Program-made: the position numbers and the translations under genes
Assembly (NCBI RefSeq): GCF_008011855.1
Contig: NZ_VOUX01000001.1
Span: 124,001-188,000, forward strand
Origin: Serratia bockelmannii
GTDB taxonomy: Bacteria > Pseudomonadota > Gammaproteobacteria > Enterobacterales > Enterobacteriaceae
Direction of reading: 5' to 3'
DNA: 64,000 bases
The notes under the pieces: generated by a model
What the model was told of the DNA's origin: nothing
Database searches by the model: none
The model's input: only the letters and a program-made list of their open reading frames with translations
Shown here: positions 26,866 to 37,875 of the stretch, in pieces
How positions within the stretch are numbered: position 1 is the stretch's first letter
Layout: each line of letters opens with the position of its first letter

Positions 26866-28695
26866 ATGAGCGAACCTGTTGTAGCGTGTGGTTTTACCCT
26901 CAGTGAATGGCAACACCATTACCAAACCCGTCCGGCGGGCGAGCGCCTTACCTGCGTCAGTGCGACGATCGAAACGCTGGTCGCTGGGCTGAACCCAGAC
27001 GATAACGCCTGGCTGTATCTCGCTACGCCGGCGCAGCGCGAGCAGCAGTATCGGCAGCTGGCACAGAGGCTCGAGGCGGTCGCCGGCGATCTCAGCCGCC
27101 TGCCGCTGTTCGGCGTGCCCTTCGCCATCAAAGACAATATCGACGTCGGCGGCTGGCCAACCAGCGCCGCCTGCCCGGCGTTCACCTATCAGGCCGCGGC
27201 GGACGCCACCGTGGTCGCCCACCTGCGCGCCGCCGGGGCGATCGCCCTCGGTAAAACCAACCTCGACCAGTTCGCTACCGGGTTGGTGGGCACTCGCTCA
27301 CCTTATGGCGCGGTGGTCAACAGCTTCGACAGCCGCTACGTCAGCGGCGGTTCCAGCTCCGGCTCCGCCTCGGTGGTGGCGCGCGGCCTGGTGCCGTTCG
27401 CGCTCGGCACCGACACCGCCGGTTCGGGGCGCGTGCCCGCCGGGTTCAACAACATCGTCGGGCTGAAGCCGACCAAGGGGCGGTTGTCCAACCGGGGCGT
27501 GGTGCCGGCCTGCCGGTTGAACGATACGGTGTCGGTCTTCGCGCTGACGGTGGCCGATGCCGCGCTGGTGGCGGAACTGGCGAGCGGCTTTGACGCGGCA
27601 GACCCGTATTCCCGCCCCGATCCGCATACCGCGCCGGCGGATATCCCCGCCGCGCCGCGTTTCGCCGTTCCCGCCCAGCTGGAGTTTTTCGGCGACGTTC
27701 AGGCCGAGCGGGCGTTTCACCGAGCGCTGGCGCAGCTGCAGGCGGGCGGCGCCACGCTGGAATCCCTCGATTTCGCGCCGTTTCGCACTCTGGCGGAACA
27801 GCTGTATTACGGCCCCTGGGTGGCGGAGCGCACGGTAGCCATTGAGCAGGTGCTGGAAGCGAGCCCGCAGGCCATCGATCCGGTGGTGCGCGGTATCGTC
27901 GGCAACGGCCTCGGCTACAGCGCCTGCGACGCCTACAAGGCGGAATACCTGCGCGCCGAGCTGGCGCGGCAAATCGCCCAGCGGCTGGCGCCGTTCGACG
28001 CGCTGGTGGTGCCGACCGCGCCCACTATCCGCACCCTGGCGGAGATGGCGCAGGAGCCAGTGCTCTTCAATTCGCAATTCGGCACTTACACCAATTTCAC
28101 CAACCTGGCCGATCTGAGCGCGCTGGCGCTGCCGGGGCCGCTGCGCGAAGACGGCCTGCCGGCGGGCATCACCCTGATCGCGCCCGCCTGGCATGACCGG
28201 GCGTTGGCGGCGTTTGGCGTGCGCTGGCAACGGCAAAGCGCCTTGCCGCTCGGCGCTATCGGCCGGGCATTGCCGCCGCAGCCTGTGCCTGCGCCGTCCA
28301 CAGGGCACGTGCGTCTGGCGGTAGTGGGCGCTCACCTTAGCGGCATGCCGCTCAACGTCCAGCTGACACAGCGCGACGCGGTGCAGGTGGAGCAAACCGC
28401 TACCGCCCCCTGCTATCGCCTGTATGCGCTGGCCGATACCGAGCCGCCGAAGCCGGGGCTGGCGCGCGCGGCGCAGGGGGCGGCGATCCGCGTTGAGCTG
28501 TGGGACATCCCGCTGGCCCGTTTCGGCGAGTTTGTGGCGGAAATTCCGGCGCCATTGGGCATCGGCACGCTGCTGCTGGCGGACGGCCGGCGGGTGAAGG
28601 GGTTTATCTGCGAAGCCTGGGCGCTGGAAGACGCGACGGATATCACTGAGTTTGGCGGCTGGCGCGACTATCTCGCCAGCGTTAAGGGGGCATGA
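26866..28695 (+). CDS. atzF: Allophanate hydrolase
   Basis: 609-aa amidase-signature enzyme converting allophanate to ammonia and CO2, the second step of urea breakdown by the urea amidolyase route. Catalytic Ser-cisSer-Lys set: Lys in VPFAIKDNIDVGG (about 85), and the serines in YVSGGSSSGSASVVARG and LGTDTAGSGRVPAG. The C-terminal ~150 residues form the AtzF extension (GHVRLAVVGAHLSGMPLN onward) found in full-length allophanate hydrolases. First gene of the operon behind the sigma-54 promoter; its stop overlaps the urea carboxylase start by 4 bp. Confidence 0.93.
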   Translation: MSEPVVACGFTLSEWQHHYQTRPAGERLTCVSATIETLVAGLNPDDNAWLYLATPAQREQQYRQLAQRLEAVAGDLSRLPLFGVPFAIKDNIDVGGWPTSAACPAFTYQAAADATVVAHLRAAGAIALGKTNLDQFATGLVGTRSPYGAVVNSFDSRYVSGGSSSGSASVVARGLVPFALGTDTAGSGRVPAGFNNIVGLKPTKGRLSNRGVVPACRLNDTVSVFALTVADAALVAELASGFDAADPYSRPDPHTAPADIPAAPRFAVPAQLEFFGDVQAERAFHRALAQLQAGGATLESLDFAPFRTLAEQLYYGPWVAERTVAIEQVLEASPQAIDPVVRGIVGNGLGYSACDAYKAEYLRAELARQIAQRLAPFDALVVPTAPTIRTLAEMAQEPVLFNSQFGTYTNFTNLADLSALALPGPLREDGLPAGITLIAPAWHDRALAAFGVRWQRQSALPLGAIGRALPPQPVPAPSTGHVRLAVVGAHLSGMPLNVQLTQRDAVQVEQTATAPCYRLYALADTEPPKPGLARAAQGAAIRVELWDIPLARFGEFVAEIPAPLGIGTLLLADGRRVKGFICEAWALEDATDITEFGGWRDYLASVKGA

Positions 28696-31600
28696 ACATG
28701 TTTACTACCGTACTGATCGCTAACCGCGGCGAAATCGCCTGCCGCGCCATTCGCACCCTGAAACGCCTGGGCGTAACCAGCGTGGCGGTCTATTCCGACG
28801 CCGACCGCAATGCGCCGCACGTCGCCGAGGCCGACAGGGCGGTGGCGCTTGGCGGCGACAAGGCCGCCGACAGTTACCTGCGCATCGACAAGATCCTCGC
28901 GGCGGCCGCGGCCACCGGAGCGCAGGCGATCTACCCCGGCTACGGCTTTTTGTCCGAGAGCGCCGAGTTTGCCGACGCCTGCGAGGCGGCGGGCATCGCC
29001 TTTATCGGCCCGACGGCGGCGCAGATGCGCGAGTTCGGCCTCAAGCACCGGGCGCGCGAGCTGGCGGCGTTGGCCGGGGTGCCGATGACGCCGGGAACCG
29101 GCTTGCTGGAGAGCGTTGAGCAGGCGGTCGCCGCCGCTGCGCGCATCGGCTACCCGGTGATGCTGAAAAGCACCGCCGGCGGTGGCGGCATCGGTCTGAC
29201 GCGCTGTGACGACGAGGCGGCGCTGCGCGACGCGTACGACAGCGTCAAACGGCTGGGAGAGCAGTTCTTCCGCGACGCCGGCACCTTTATCGAACGCTTC
29301 GTCGATCGGGCGCGCCACGTCGAGGTGCAGATTTTCGGCGACGGCCAGGGGCGGGTGGCGGCGCTCGGCGAGCGCGACTGTTCGCTGCAGCGGCGCAACC
29401 AAAAGGTGGTGGAGGAAACCCCGGCGCCGCATCTGCCGGCGGCGACCCGCCAGGCGCTGCACCGGGCGGCGGTGGCGCTGGGCGAGTCGGTGAATTACCG
29501 CAGCGCCGGCACCGTAGAATTTATCTATGACGCCGCGCGCGACGAGTTTTATTTCCTGGAAGTGAACACCCGCTTACAGGTCGAGCACCCGGTCACCGAA
29601 ATGGTCACTGGCCTGGATCTGATCGCATGCATGCTGCAGGTGGCGGCGGGCGACGCGCTGGATTGGGCGGCGTTGCAGCGCGCGCCGCAGGGCGCGGCGA
29701 TCGAGGTGCGCCTCTACGCCGAAGATCCGCTGAAAAACTTCCAGCCCAGCCCCGGCGTGCTGACCGAGGTGCATTTCCCTGACGACGTGCGCCTCGACGG
29801 GTGGGTGGCGACCGGCAGCGAAGTGTCGGCGTTTTACGACCCGATGATCGCCAAGCTGATCGTGCACGGCGCCGATCGGGCGCAGGCGCTGGAAAAATTG
29901 CGCGTGGCGCTGGCGGCGACCCGTTTGCACGGCATCGCCACCAACCTCGATTATCTGCGGCAGGTGATCGCCACGCCGCAATTTCAGCGCGGCGACGTCT
30001 GGACGCGCCTGCTGGACGATGTGCGTTTCCAGCCGCACTGCCTCGAAGTGCTGCAACCCGGCACCTACAGCAGCGTGCAGGATTATCCCGGCCGCCTCGG
30101 CTATTGGGACATCGGCGTGCCGCCGTCCGGCCCGATGGACGACTTCGCGTTTCGGCTGGCCAACCGCATCGTCGGCAACCACCCGGCGGCCGCCGGGTTG
30201 GAGTTTACCCTGCAGGGGCCGACGCTGCGCTTTCACTGCGACGCCACCATCGCGCTGACGGGCGCGAGCTGCCCGGCCGATCTGAACGGTGAAGCGGTTG
30301 CGTATTGGCGGCCGATCGCGGTGCGGGCCGGGCAGGTATTGACGCTGGGGCGCGCCACGCAAGGCTGCCGCACCTATCTGGCGGTACGTAACGGCTTTGA
30401 CGTGCCGGTGTATCTCGGCAGCCGCTCCACCTTCGCGCTGGGCCAGTTCGGCGGCCACGCCGGGCGCACCTTGCGGGTGGCGGACATGTTGGCGATCGCC
30501 CAACCGGCGCTGGCGGCCAGCACTACGCCGGCACCGATCGCCGCGCCGCAGGCGATGGACGACAGCCTGATCCCGCACTACGGCGACCAGTGGCACATCG
30601 GCGTGCTGTACGGGCCGCACGGCGCGCCGGACTTTTTCACCGCTGAATCGATAGAGGCCTTTTTCGCCACCGACTGGCAGGTGCATTACAACTCCAACCG
30701 CCTCGGGGTGCGCCTGGCGGGGCCGAAGCCCGAGTGGGCGCGGGAGGACGGCGGCGAGGCCGGTTTGCATCCTTCCAACGTGCACGATTGCGAGTACGCC
30801 ATCGGCGCCATCAACTTCACCGGCGACTTCCCGGTGATCCTAACCCGCGACGGGCCGAGCCTTGGCGGCTTCGTCTGCCCGGTGACCATCGCCAAGGCCG
30901 AACTGTGGAAAGTGGGGCAGGTGAAGCCGGGCGACCGCATCCGTTTCCATCCGATCGGCTTCCGGCAGGCGCAGTCGCTGGAGCAGGCGCAGCTCGGCAG
31001 CATCGAAGCGCTGGCGGCGGTGAAGGCCATCACCCTGCCGCCGCCGGATCTGGCCCCGGCGGAGACCGTTTCCGCCGCGGTGCTGGCGGCGCTGCCGGCG
31101 GCGGAAGGGCGCCCGGCGGTGGCGTATCGCCAGGCGGGGGACGGCTACATCCTGATGGAGTACGGCGACAACGTGCTCGATCTGGCGCTGCGGCTGCGCA
31201 TACATCTGCTGATGCAGTCGCTGCGGCAGGAGGCGATCCCGGGTGTGGCTGAGCTGGCGCCGGGCGTGCGTTCGCTGCAGATCCGCTACGACAGCCGGCT
31301 GATAAGCCAGGCCGACCTGTTGCAGCGTCTGCTGGCGCGCGAACGGGCGCTGGGGGACGTCAGCCGCCTGAAGGTGCCGACGCGCACCGTCTGGCTGCCG
31401 ATGGCGTTCGAGGATTCGGCCACTCTGGGGGCGGTGGATCGTTATCAGCAGACGGTGCGCGCCTCGGCGCCCTGGCTGCCGAACAACGTCGATTTCATTC
31501 AGCGCATCAACGGTTTGAGCCAACGCGAGCAGGTGCGCGACATTCTGTTCGACGCCAGCTACCTGATCCTCGGGCTGGGAGACGTCTACCTCGGCGCGCC

Positions 31601-32318
31601 CTGCGCGGTGCCGCTCGATCCGCGCCATCGCCTGCTGAGCTCCAAATATAACCCGGCGCGCACCCACACCGCCGAAGGGACGGTCGGCATCGGCGGCATG
31701 TACATGTGCATCTACGGCATGGATTCGCCGGGCGGTTACCAGCTGGTGGGGCGCACGCTGCCGATCTGGGACAAGTTTCTCAAAAACCCGCAGTTCACCG
31801 CCGGTGAGCCCTGGCTGCTGCGCTTCTTCGATCAGGTGCGCTTCTACCCGGTCAGCGAGCAAGAGCTGGACGAGCAGCGCGAAGCGTTCCGTGAAGGGCG
31901 CATGCAGGTGCGCATCGAAGAGAGCGAGTTCGACTTCGCCGCCTACACCCGTTTCCTGGCCGACAACGCCGAGGCGATCGCCGACTTCCAGCATCGCCAG
32001 CAGCAGGCGTTCAGCGCCGAAGTGGCGCGCTGGCGCAGCGATGACGACGAGGCCGAGGCGCAGCTGTTGCCGCCGGAGGAAGAAGACGCCATCGACGGCG
32101 ATTTGGTCAGCGCCGATCTGAACGGCAGCGTGTGGAAGATCCTGGTGGAACCGGGGCAGGCGGTGGCGGCCGGGCAGCCGCTGATCGTGGTCGAGGCGAT
32201 GAAAATGGAGCTGGCGGTCACCGCGCCGCGCGCCGGGGTCGTTAAACGCATCAGCTGCCGGCAGGGGCGGCCGGTCGGGCCGGGCGACGCCCTGCTGTGG
32301 CTGGAAAAAGCGGTCTGA
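28692..32318 (+). CDS. Urea carboxylase (biotin-dependent)
   Basis: 1208-aa multidomain enzyme, ATP + bicarbonate + urea to allophanate. In order: biotin carboxylase (about 1-450; KSTAGGGGIGLTRC, EVNTRLQVEHPVTE); AHS2/KipA-like domain (about 455-770; QPGTYSSVQDYPGRLGYWDIGVPPSGPMD region); AHS1/KipI-like domain (about 790-1060); and a C-terminal biotinyl domain with the biotin lysine in VVEAMKMELAV (about 1173). Full family length and intact motifs. It is translationally coupled to atzF, and together they replace urease with an ATP-driven route. Confidence 0.95.
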   Translation: MNMFTTVLIANRGEIACRAIRTLKRLGVTSVAVYSDADRNAPHVAEADRAVALGGDKAADSYLRIDKILAAAAATGAQAIYPGYGFLSESAEFADACEAAGIAFIGPTAAQMREFGLKHRARELAALAGVPMTPGTGLLESVEQAVAAAARIGYPVMLKSTAGGGGIGLTRCDDEAALRDAYDSVKRLGEQFFRDAGTFIERFVDRARHVEVQIFGDGQGRVAALGERDCSLQRRNQKVVEETPAPHLPAATRQALHRAAVALGESVNYRSAGTVEFIYDAARDEFYFLEVNTRLQVEHPVTEMVTGLDLIACMLQVAAGDALDWAALQRAPQGAAIEVRLYAEDPLKNFQPSPGVLTEVHFPDDVRLDGWVATGSEVSAFYDPMIAKLIVHGADRAQALEKLRVALAATRLHGIATNLDYLRQVIATPQFQRGDVWTRLLDDVRFQPHCLEVLQPGTYSSVQDYPGRLGYWDIGVPPSGPMDDFAFRLANRIVGNHPAAAGLEFTLQGPTLRFHCDATIALTGASCPADLNGEAVAYWRPIAVRAGQVLTLGRATQGCRTYLAVRNGFDVPVYLGSRSTFALGQFGGHAGRTLRVADMLAIAQPALAASTTPAPIAAPQAMDDSLIPHYGDQWHIGVLYGPHGAPDFFTAESIEAFFATDWQVHYNSNRLGVRLAGPKPEWAREDGGEAGLHPSNVHDCEYAIGAINFTGDFPVILTRDGPSLGGFVCPVTIAKAELWKVGQVKPGDRIRFHPIGFRQAQSLEQAQLGSIEALAAVKAITLPPPDLAPAETVSAAVLAALPAAEGRPAVAYRQAGDGYILMEYGDNVLDLALRLRIHLLMQSLRQEAIPGVAELAPGVRSLQIRYDSRLISQADLLQRLLARERALGDVSRLKVPTRTVWLPMAFEDSATLGAVDRYQQTVRASAPWLPNNVDFIQRINGLSQREQVRDILFDASYLILGLGDVYLGAPCAVPLDPRHRLLSSKYNPARTHTAEGTVGIGGMYMCIYGMDSPGGYQLVGRTLPIWDKFLKNPQFTAGEPWLLRFFDQVRFYPVSEQELDEQREAFREGRMQVRIEESEFDFAAYTRFLADNAEAIADFQHRQQQAFSAEVARWRSDDDEAEAQLLPPEEEDAIDGDLVSADLNGSVWKILVEPGQAVAAGQPLIVVEAMKMELAVTAPRAGVVKRISCRQGRPVGPGDALLWLEKAV

Positions 32319-32329
32319 ACGGAGGAGCG

Positions 32330-33043
32330 ATGATGCAAATCACCAACGGAGAGCACAAGGCGCGCCCGGAGGGGCTGGCGGAGCGCATTTATCTGCAGCT
32401 CAAGGCCGACATCTTCGAGTTTCGCCTGCTACCGGGCGATCGCTTCAGCGAAAGCGACGTGGCGCAGCGCATGGCGGCCAGCCGCACGCCGGTGCGCCAG
32501 GCGCTGTTTCGACTCGAGCGTGAAGGCTATGTCGAGGTGCTGTTTCGCAGCGGCTGGCAGGTGCGGTCGTTCGACTTCGCCTACTTCGAAGAGCTGTACG
32601 ACCTGCGCATCGTGCTGGAGCAAGAGGCGGTGAAACGGCTGTGCGAACGCCCGGCCGGGGAAACGCCGGACGCGCTGGCGGCACTGAGCCGTTTTTGGAC
32701 CGAAGCGCCGCGCCTGGCGGACGGCAAGGCGGTGTCGCAGCACGATGAGCAGTTTCATCAGGCGTTGGTGGCCGCGGCGGGCAACGGCGAAATGGCGCGC
32801 ATCCACCGCGAGCTGACCGAAAAGATCCGCATCATTCGCCGGCTGGATTTCACCCAGCAGGCGCGGGTGGACGCCACCTACCGCGAGCACGCCGCCATTT
32901 TGCAGGCGATCCTGCAGCGGCAAAGCGAGGAGGCGCAAACGCTGCTCGGCGAGCACATCGCCGTCAGCAAGGCAGAAGTGCGAAAAATAACGCTGCACAT
33001 GTTGCACCAGGCGCGGGCTCAGCCGCCCGCGCGCTCGGCGTAA
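32330..33043 (+). CDS. GntR family regulator (FCD domain) in urea operon
   Basis: 237-aa regulator. N-terminal winged helix (LAERIYLQLKADIFEFRLLP ... SESDVAQRMAASRTPVRQALFRLEREG, cited by parts) and C-terminal all-helical FCD ligand domain with metal-type histidines (DEQFHQALVAAAGN, YREHAAIL). Two ATGs, 32330 and 32333, follow GGAGGAG; either may serve. It lies 11 bp after urea carboxylase and 35 bp before urtA, so the operon carries its own regulator. Repression or activation by an operon metabolite is an inference. Confidence 0.88.
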   Translation: MMQITNGEHKARPEGLAERIYLQLKADIFEFRLLPGDRFSESDVAQRMAASRTPVRQALFRLEREGYVEVLFRSGWQVRSFDFAYFEELYDLRIVLEQEAVKRLCERPAGETPDALAALSRFWTEAPRLADGKAVSQHDEQFHQALVAAAGNGEMARIHRELTEKIRIIRRLDFTQQARVDATYREHAAILQAILQRQSEEAQTLLGEHIAVSKAEVRKITLHMLHQARAQPPARSA

Positions 33044-33078
33044 CGATTTTGATTTCACACACATCAGGAGTTTGAACT

Positions 33079-34347
33079 ATGCAACGTCGTCGTTTTATCA
33101 AAGCTTTTGCGCTGTCCGCCGCCGCTGTCGGCCTGGGCCTGGCCTGGAGCGCGCAGGCCGCCGATACCATCAAGGTCGGCATTCTGAGTTCGCTCTCCGG
33201 CACCATGGCGATTTCCGAGACGCCGCTGAAGGATGTGGCGCTGATGACCATCGACGAGATCAACGCCAAAGGTGGGGTGCTCGGCAAAAAGCTGGAGCCG
33301 GTGGTGGTAGATCCGGCCTCCAACTGGCCGCTGTTCGCCGAAAAGGCGCGCCAGCTGCTGAGCCAGGACAAGGTGGCGGCGGTGTTCGGCTGCTGGACTT
33401 CGGTGTCGCGCAAGTCGGTGCTGCCGGTGTTTGAGGAGCTGAACGGACTGTTGTTCTATCCGGTGCAATACGAAGGCGAAGAGATGTCGCCGAACGTGTT
33501 CTACACCGGCGCGGCGCCGAACCAGCAGGCGATCCCGGCGGTGGAATACCTGCTGAGCGAGGACGGCGGCGGCGCCAAGCGCTTCTTCCTGTTGGGCACC
33601 GATTACGTCTATCCGCGCACCACCAACAAGATCCTGCGTGCCTTCCTGCACAGCAAAGGCGTGCAGGACAAGGATATCGAAGAGGTCTATACGCCGTTCG
33701 GCTACAGCGATTACCAGACCATCGTCGCCAACATCAAGAAATTCGCCGCCGGCGGCAATACCGCGGTGATCTCCACCATCAACGGCGATTCCAACGTGCC
33801 GTTCTACAAAGAACTCGCCAACCAGGGCGTCAAGGCCACGGACGTGCCGGTGATCGCCTTCTCGGTCGGCGAGGAGGAGCTGCGCGGCATCGACACCAAA
33901 CCGCTGGTGGGCAACCTGGCGGCCTGGAACTACTTCGAATCGCTGGATAACCCGACCAACAAACAGTTTGTCAGCCAGTGGAAAGCTTACGCCAAGGCGC
34001 ACAATCTGCCGAATTACGCCACCGCGGTGACCAACGATCCGATGGAAGCCACCTACGTCGGCCTCCACATGTGGGCGCAGGCGGTGGAAAAGGCCGGCAC
34101 CACCGACGTCGATAAGGTGCGCGCGGCGATGGCCGGGCAAACCTTCGCCGCGCCGTCGGGCTTCACGCTGACCATGGACAAGACCAATCACCACCTGCAC
34201 AAGCCGGTGATGATCGGCGAGATCGAGGGCAACGGCCAGTTCAACGTGGTGTGGCAGACCGAGGCACCGGTGCGCGCGCAGCCGTGGAGTCCGTATATCG
34301 CCGGCAACGACAAAAAGCCGGATTACCCGGTGAAAGGCGGCAAGTAA
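33079..34347 (+). CDS. urtA: Urea ABC transporter substrate-binding protein
   Basis: 422-aa periplasmic urea receptor. The N-terminus MQRRRFIKAFALSAAAVG carries a twin-arginine motif (RRRFIK), so export by Tat is likely, followed by an AQAADTIKVG cleavage zone. UrtA-type blocks: GILSSLSGTMAISETPLKDV, FGCWTSVSRKSVLPVFEE, PVQYEGEEMSPNVFYTGAAP and GTDYVYPRTTNKI. First of five urt genes. Confidence 0.95.
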   Translation: MQRRRFIKAFALSAAAVGLGLAWSAQAADTIKVGILSSLSGTMAISETPLKDVALMTIDEINAKGGVLGKKLEPVVVDPASNWPLFAEKARQLLSQDKVAAVFGCWTSVSRKSVLPVFEELNGLLFYPVQYEGEEMSPNVFYTGAAPNQQAIPAVEYLLSEDGGGAKRFFLLGTDYVYPRTTNKILRAFLHSKGVQDKDIEEVYTPFGYSDYQTIVANIKKFAAGGNTAVISTINGDSNVPFYKELANQGVKATDVPVIAFSVGEEELRGIDTKPLVGNLAAWNYFESLDNPTNKQFVSQWKAYAKAHNLPNYATAVTNDPMEATYVGLHMWAQAVEKAGTTDVDKVRAAMAGQTFAAPSGFTLTMDKTNHHLHKPVMIGEIEGNGQFNVVWQTEAPVRAQPWSPYIAGNDKKPDYPVKGGK

Positions 34348-34403
34348 CGTCACTCAGCGCCGGCGCGGCTCGACGCGCGCCGGCCCAACAGAAGAGGCAG
34401 CTG

Positions 34404-35984
34404 ATGCAATCTCCGTTTTTATCCTCTCTGCGCGCCGGGCTGTGGCTGTTGTGCGCCTGGCCCCTGCTGGCGCAGGCCGGGCCTGCCGATGAGTTCGCGG
34501 CGGCCAATCGCGCGCAGCAGGCCAAACTGCTGCAGGCGTGGGCGGCCGAGCCGGACGCCGCGCGCCTGCCGCTGCTGCAGGGGCTGCAGCAGGAAAACGT
34601 GGCGATCGACGAGGCGAAGCGCGCCTTTATACGCCAGGGCGACCGCTATCTGCCGCTTGAAGGTGAGGCGGCCCCGGTTGGCGAGCCGAAGAAGGTGTGG
34701 CTGAACAACCGGCTGCGCATTCTGATCGCCAACGCGCTGTCGGCGCAGCGGTTGGTCAGCGCGGACGCGGCGGTGCGGCTGCAGGCGGCGACCGCGCTGC
34801 AGCGTGAGGCGCAGGGCGAGCAGTTGCCGCTGTTGACCCGGCGGCTGGCGCAGGAGAAAGACCCGCAGGTACGCGACGCGCTGAGCATTGCGCTGGCGAA
34901 CCTGCAATTGGCCGACGCCAGCCCGCAGGTGCGCTTCAATGCGGTGCGGCTGCTGGGGGAATCGGGCGAGCCGGAAACCCGCGCGCGGCTGCAGGCGTTG
35001 ACCGACGCGGCCAATGAGCCGGACGCCGCGGTGCGCGCCGAGGCGCAGCGCAGCCTGCAGCGCGTGCAGCACCGCCTGATGATCGGCGATCTGCTCGGCC
35101 AGGCGTTCAGCGGCCTGTCGCTCGGCTCGATCCTGCTGTTGGCGGCGCTCGGCCTGGCGATCACCTACGGCCTGCTCGGCGTCATCAATATGGCGCACGG
35201 CGAAATGCTGATGCTCGGCGCCTATTCCGCCTATCTGGTGCAGGGGCTGTTTCAGCAATTTGCGCCGCAGTGGCTGGCGCTCTACCCGCTGGCGGCGCTG
35301 CCGGTGGCGTTCGCCATTACCGCCGGGATCGGCATGGCGCTTGAGCGCACGGTGATCCGCCACCTGTACGGCCGGCCGCTGGAAACCCTGCTGGCCACCT
35401 GGGGCATCAGCCTGGTGCTGATCCAACTGGTGCGGGTGCTGTTCGGCGCGCAGAACGTCGAGGTTGCCAACCCGGCGTGGCTGTCGGGCGGCGTGCAGCT
35501 GTTGCCGAACCTGGTGTTGCCGTGGAACCGCATCGCGGTGATCGCGTTCGTGCTGCTGGTGCTGGCGTTGACCTGGCTGCTGCTGAACAAGACGCGGCTC
35601 GGCATGAACGTGCGCGCGGTGACGCAAAACCGCGCGATGGCGGCCTGCTGCGGCGTGCCCACCGGGCGGGTGGACATGCTGGCCTTCGGGTTGGGATCCG
35701 GCATCGCCGGGCTTGGCGGGGTGGCGCTGTCGCAGTTGGGCAACGTCGGGCCGGAGCTGGGGCAAGGTTACATTATCGACTCGTTCCTGGTGGTGGTGCT
35801 CGGCGGCGTCGGCCAGCTGGCGGGGACGGTGGCGGCGGCCTTCGGCCTCGGCATCGTCAACAAGATCCTCGAGCCGCAGATCGGCGCCGTGTTGGGCAAG
35901 ATCCTGATCCTGGTGCTGATCGTTCTGTTTATTCAAAAGCGTCCGCAGGGGCTGTTCGCCCTCAAGGGCAGGGTGATTGACTGA
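34404..35984 (+). CDS. urtB: Urea ABC transporter permease UrtB
   Basis: 526-aa permease. A signal-like segment (MQSPFLSSLRAGLWLLCAWP) and a ~210-residue helical periplasmic extension precede the LivH-like permease (about residues 230-520; SLGSILLLAALGLAITYGLLGVINMAHGEM region and GRVDMLAFGLGSGIAGLGGV). The extension is typical of UrtB and absent from LivH. I start at ATG 34404 because it gives the signal segment and follows GAAGAGG; the frame is open further upstream into urtA. It ends overlapping urtC (TGATG). Confidence 0.93.
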   Translation: MQSPFLSSLRAGLWLLCAWPLLAQAGPADEFAAANRAQQAKLLQAWAAEPDAARLPLLQGLQQENVAIDEAKRAFIRQGDRYLPLEGEAAPVGEPKKVWLNNRLRILIANALSAQRLVSADAAVRLQAATALQREAQGEQLPLLTRRLAQEKDPQVRDALSIALANLQLADASPQVRFNAVRLLGESGEPETRARLQALTDAANEPDAAVRAEAQRSLQRVQHRLMIGDLLGQAFSGLSLGSILLLAALGLAITYGLLGVINMAHGEMLMLGAYSAYLVQGLFQQFAPQWLALYPLAALPVAFAITAGIGMALERTVIRHLYGRPLETLLATWGISLVLIQLVRVLFGAQNVEVANPAWLSGGVQLLPNLVLPWNRIAVIAFVLLVLALTWLLLNKTRLGMNVRAVTQNRAMAACCGVPTGRVDMLAFGLGSGIAGLGGVALSQLGNVGPELGQGYIIDSFLVVVLGGVGQLAGTVAAAFGLGIVNKILEPQIGAVLGKILILVLIVLFIQKRPQGLFALKGRVID

Positions 35985-37056
35985 TGAGCCAACCATTGAC
36001 CGTAACCGGCGTGCAGAAAGCGCCCCGGCTGGCGTTGAGCATCGGCGGGCTGGCGTTGCTGGCGCTGCTGGTCATGCCGTTCATGACGTTGTTGCCGGCG
36101 GATCATCCGCTGGCGGTGTCCACCTATACCCTGACGCTGGCGGGCAAGATCCTGTGCTACGCGGTGGTGGCGGTGGCGCTCGATCTGGTGTGGGGCTATG
36201 CCGGGCTGCTGTCGCTCGGCCACGGGCTGTTCTTCGCGCTCGGCGGCTACGCCATGGGCATGTACCTGATGCGGCAGGCGGCGGGCGACGGGCTGCCGGC
36301 GTTTATGGCGTTCCTCTCCTGGAACGAGCTGCCGTGGTTCTGGAGCGGCACCCAGCATTTCGCCTGGGCGCTGTGCCTGATCGTGCTGGTGCCGGGCCTG
36401 TTGGCTTTCCTGTTCGGCTACTTCGCCTTTCGCTCGAAAATCAAAGGGGTGTATTTCTCGATCATGACCCAGGCGCTGACCTATGCCGGCATGCTGCTGT
36501 TCTTTCGCAACGAAACCGGCTTCGGCGGCAATAACGGCTTTACCGGTTTCACCACGCTGCTCGGCTTTCCCATCACCGCCGCCGGCACGCGGGTGGCGCT
36601 GTTCCTGGCGACGGTGCTGCTGCTGGCCGCCAGCCTGGCCATCGGCTTTGCGCTGGCGCGCAGCAAGTTCGGCCGGGTGCTGACCGCGGTGCGCGATGCG
36701 GAAAACCGCCTGACCTTCTGCGGCTACGATCCGAAGGGCTTCAAGCTGTTCGTCTGGACGCTGTCGGCGGTGCTGTGCGGGCTGGCCGGCGCGCTCTATG
36801 TGCCGCAGGTCGGCATCATCAACCCCGGCGAAATGTCGCCGACCAACTCGATCGAGGCCGCCATTTGGGTCGCCCTCGGCGGGCGCGGCACCCTGGTGGG
36901 GCCGTTGCTCGGCGCCGGCATCGTCAACGGCGCCAAGAGCTGGTTCACCATGGCCATTCCCGAATACTGGCAGTTTTTCCTCGGCCTGATGTTTATCGTC
37001 GTCACGTTGTTTCTGCCCAAAGGGGTGATTGGCCTGCTGCGTCGGAGGAAATCCTC

Positions 37057-37060
<4 letters not shown>
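35984..37060 (+). CDS. urtC: Urea ABC transporter permease UrtC
   Basis: 358-aa LivM-like permease with about nine segments. Blocks: DLVWGYAGLLSLGHGLFFAL, NETGFGGNNGFTGF and ALYVPQVGIINPGEMSPTNS, with an EAA-like SIEAAIWVALGGRGTL. The start codon shares a base with the urtB stop, and the stop overlaps urtD by 4 bp. Confidence 0.94.
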
Positions 37061-37863
<803 letters not shown>

Positions 37864-37875
37864 GGAGGCGTAATC

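Noticed and set aside
34419-35996. Long antisense frames, for example opposite urtB (525 codons) and other high-GC genes
   Set aside because: In high-GC genes the antisense frames stay open by codon bias; these translate to Gln/Arg/His-rich nonsense and overlap clearly recognised genes completely.
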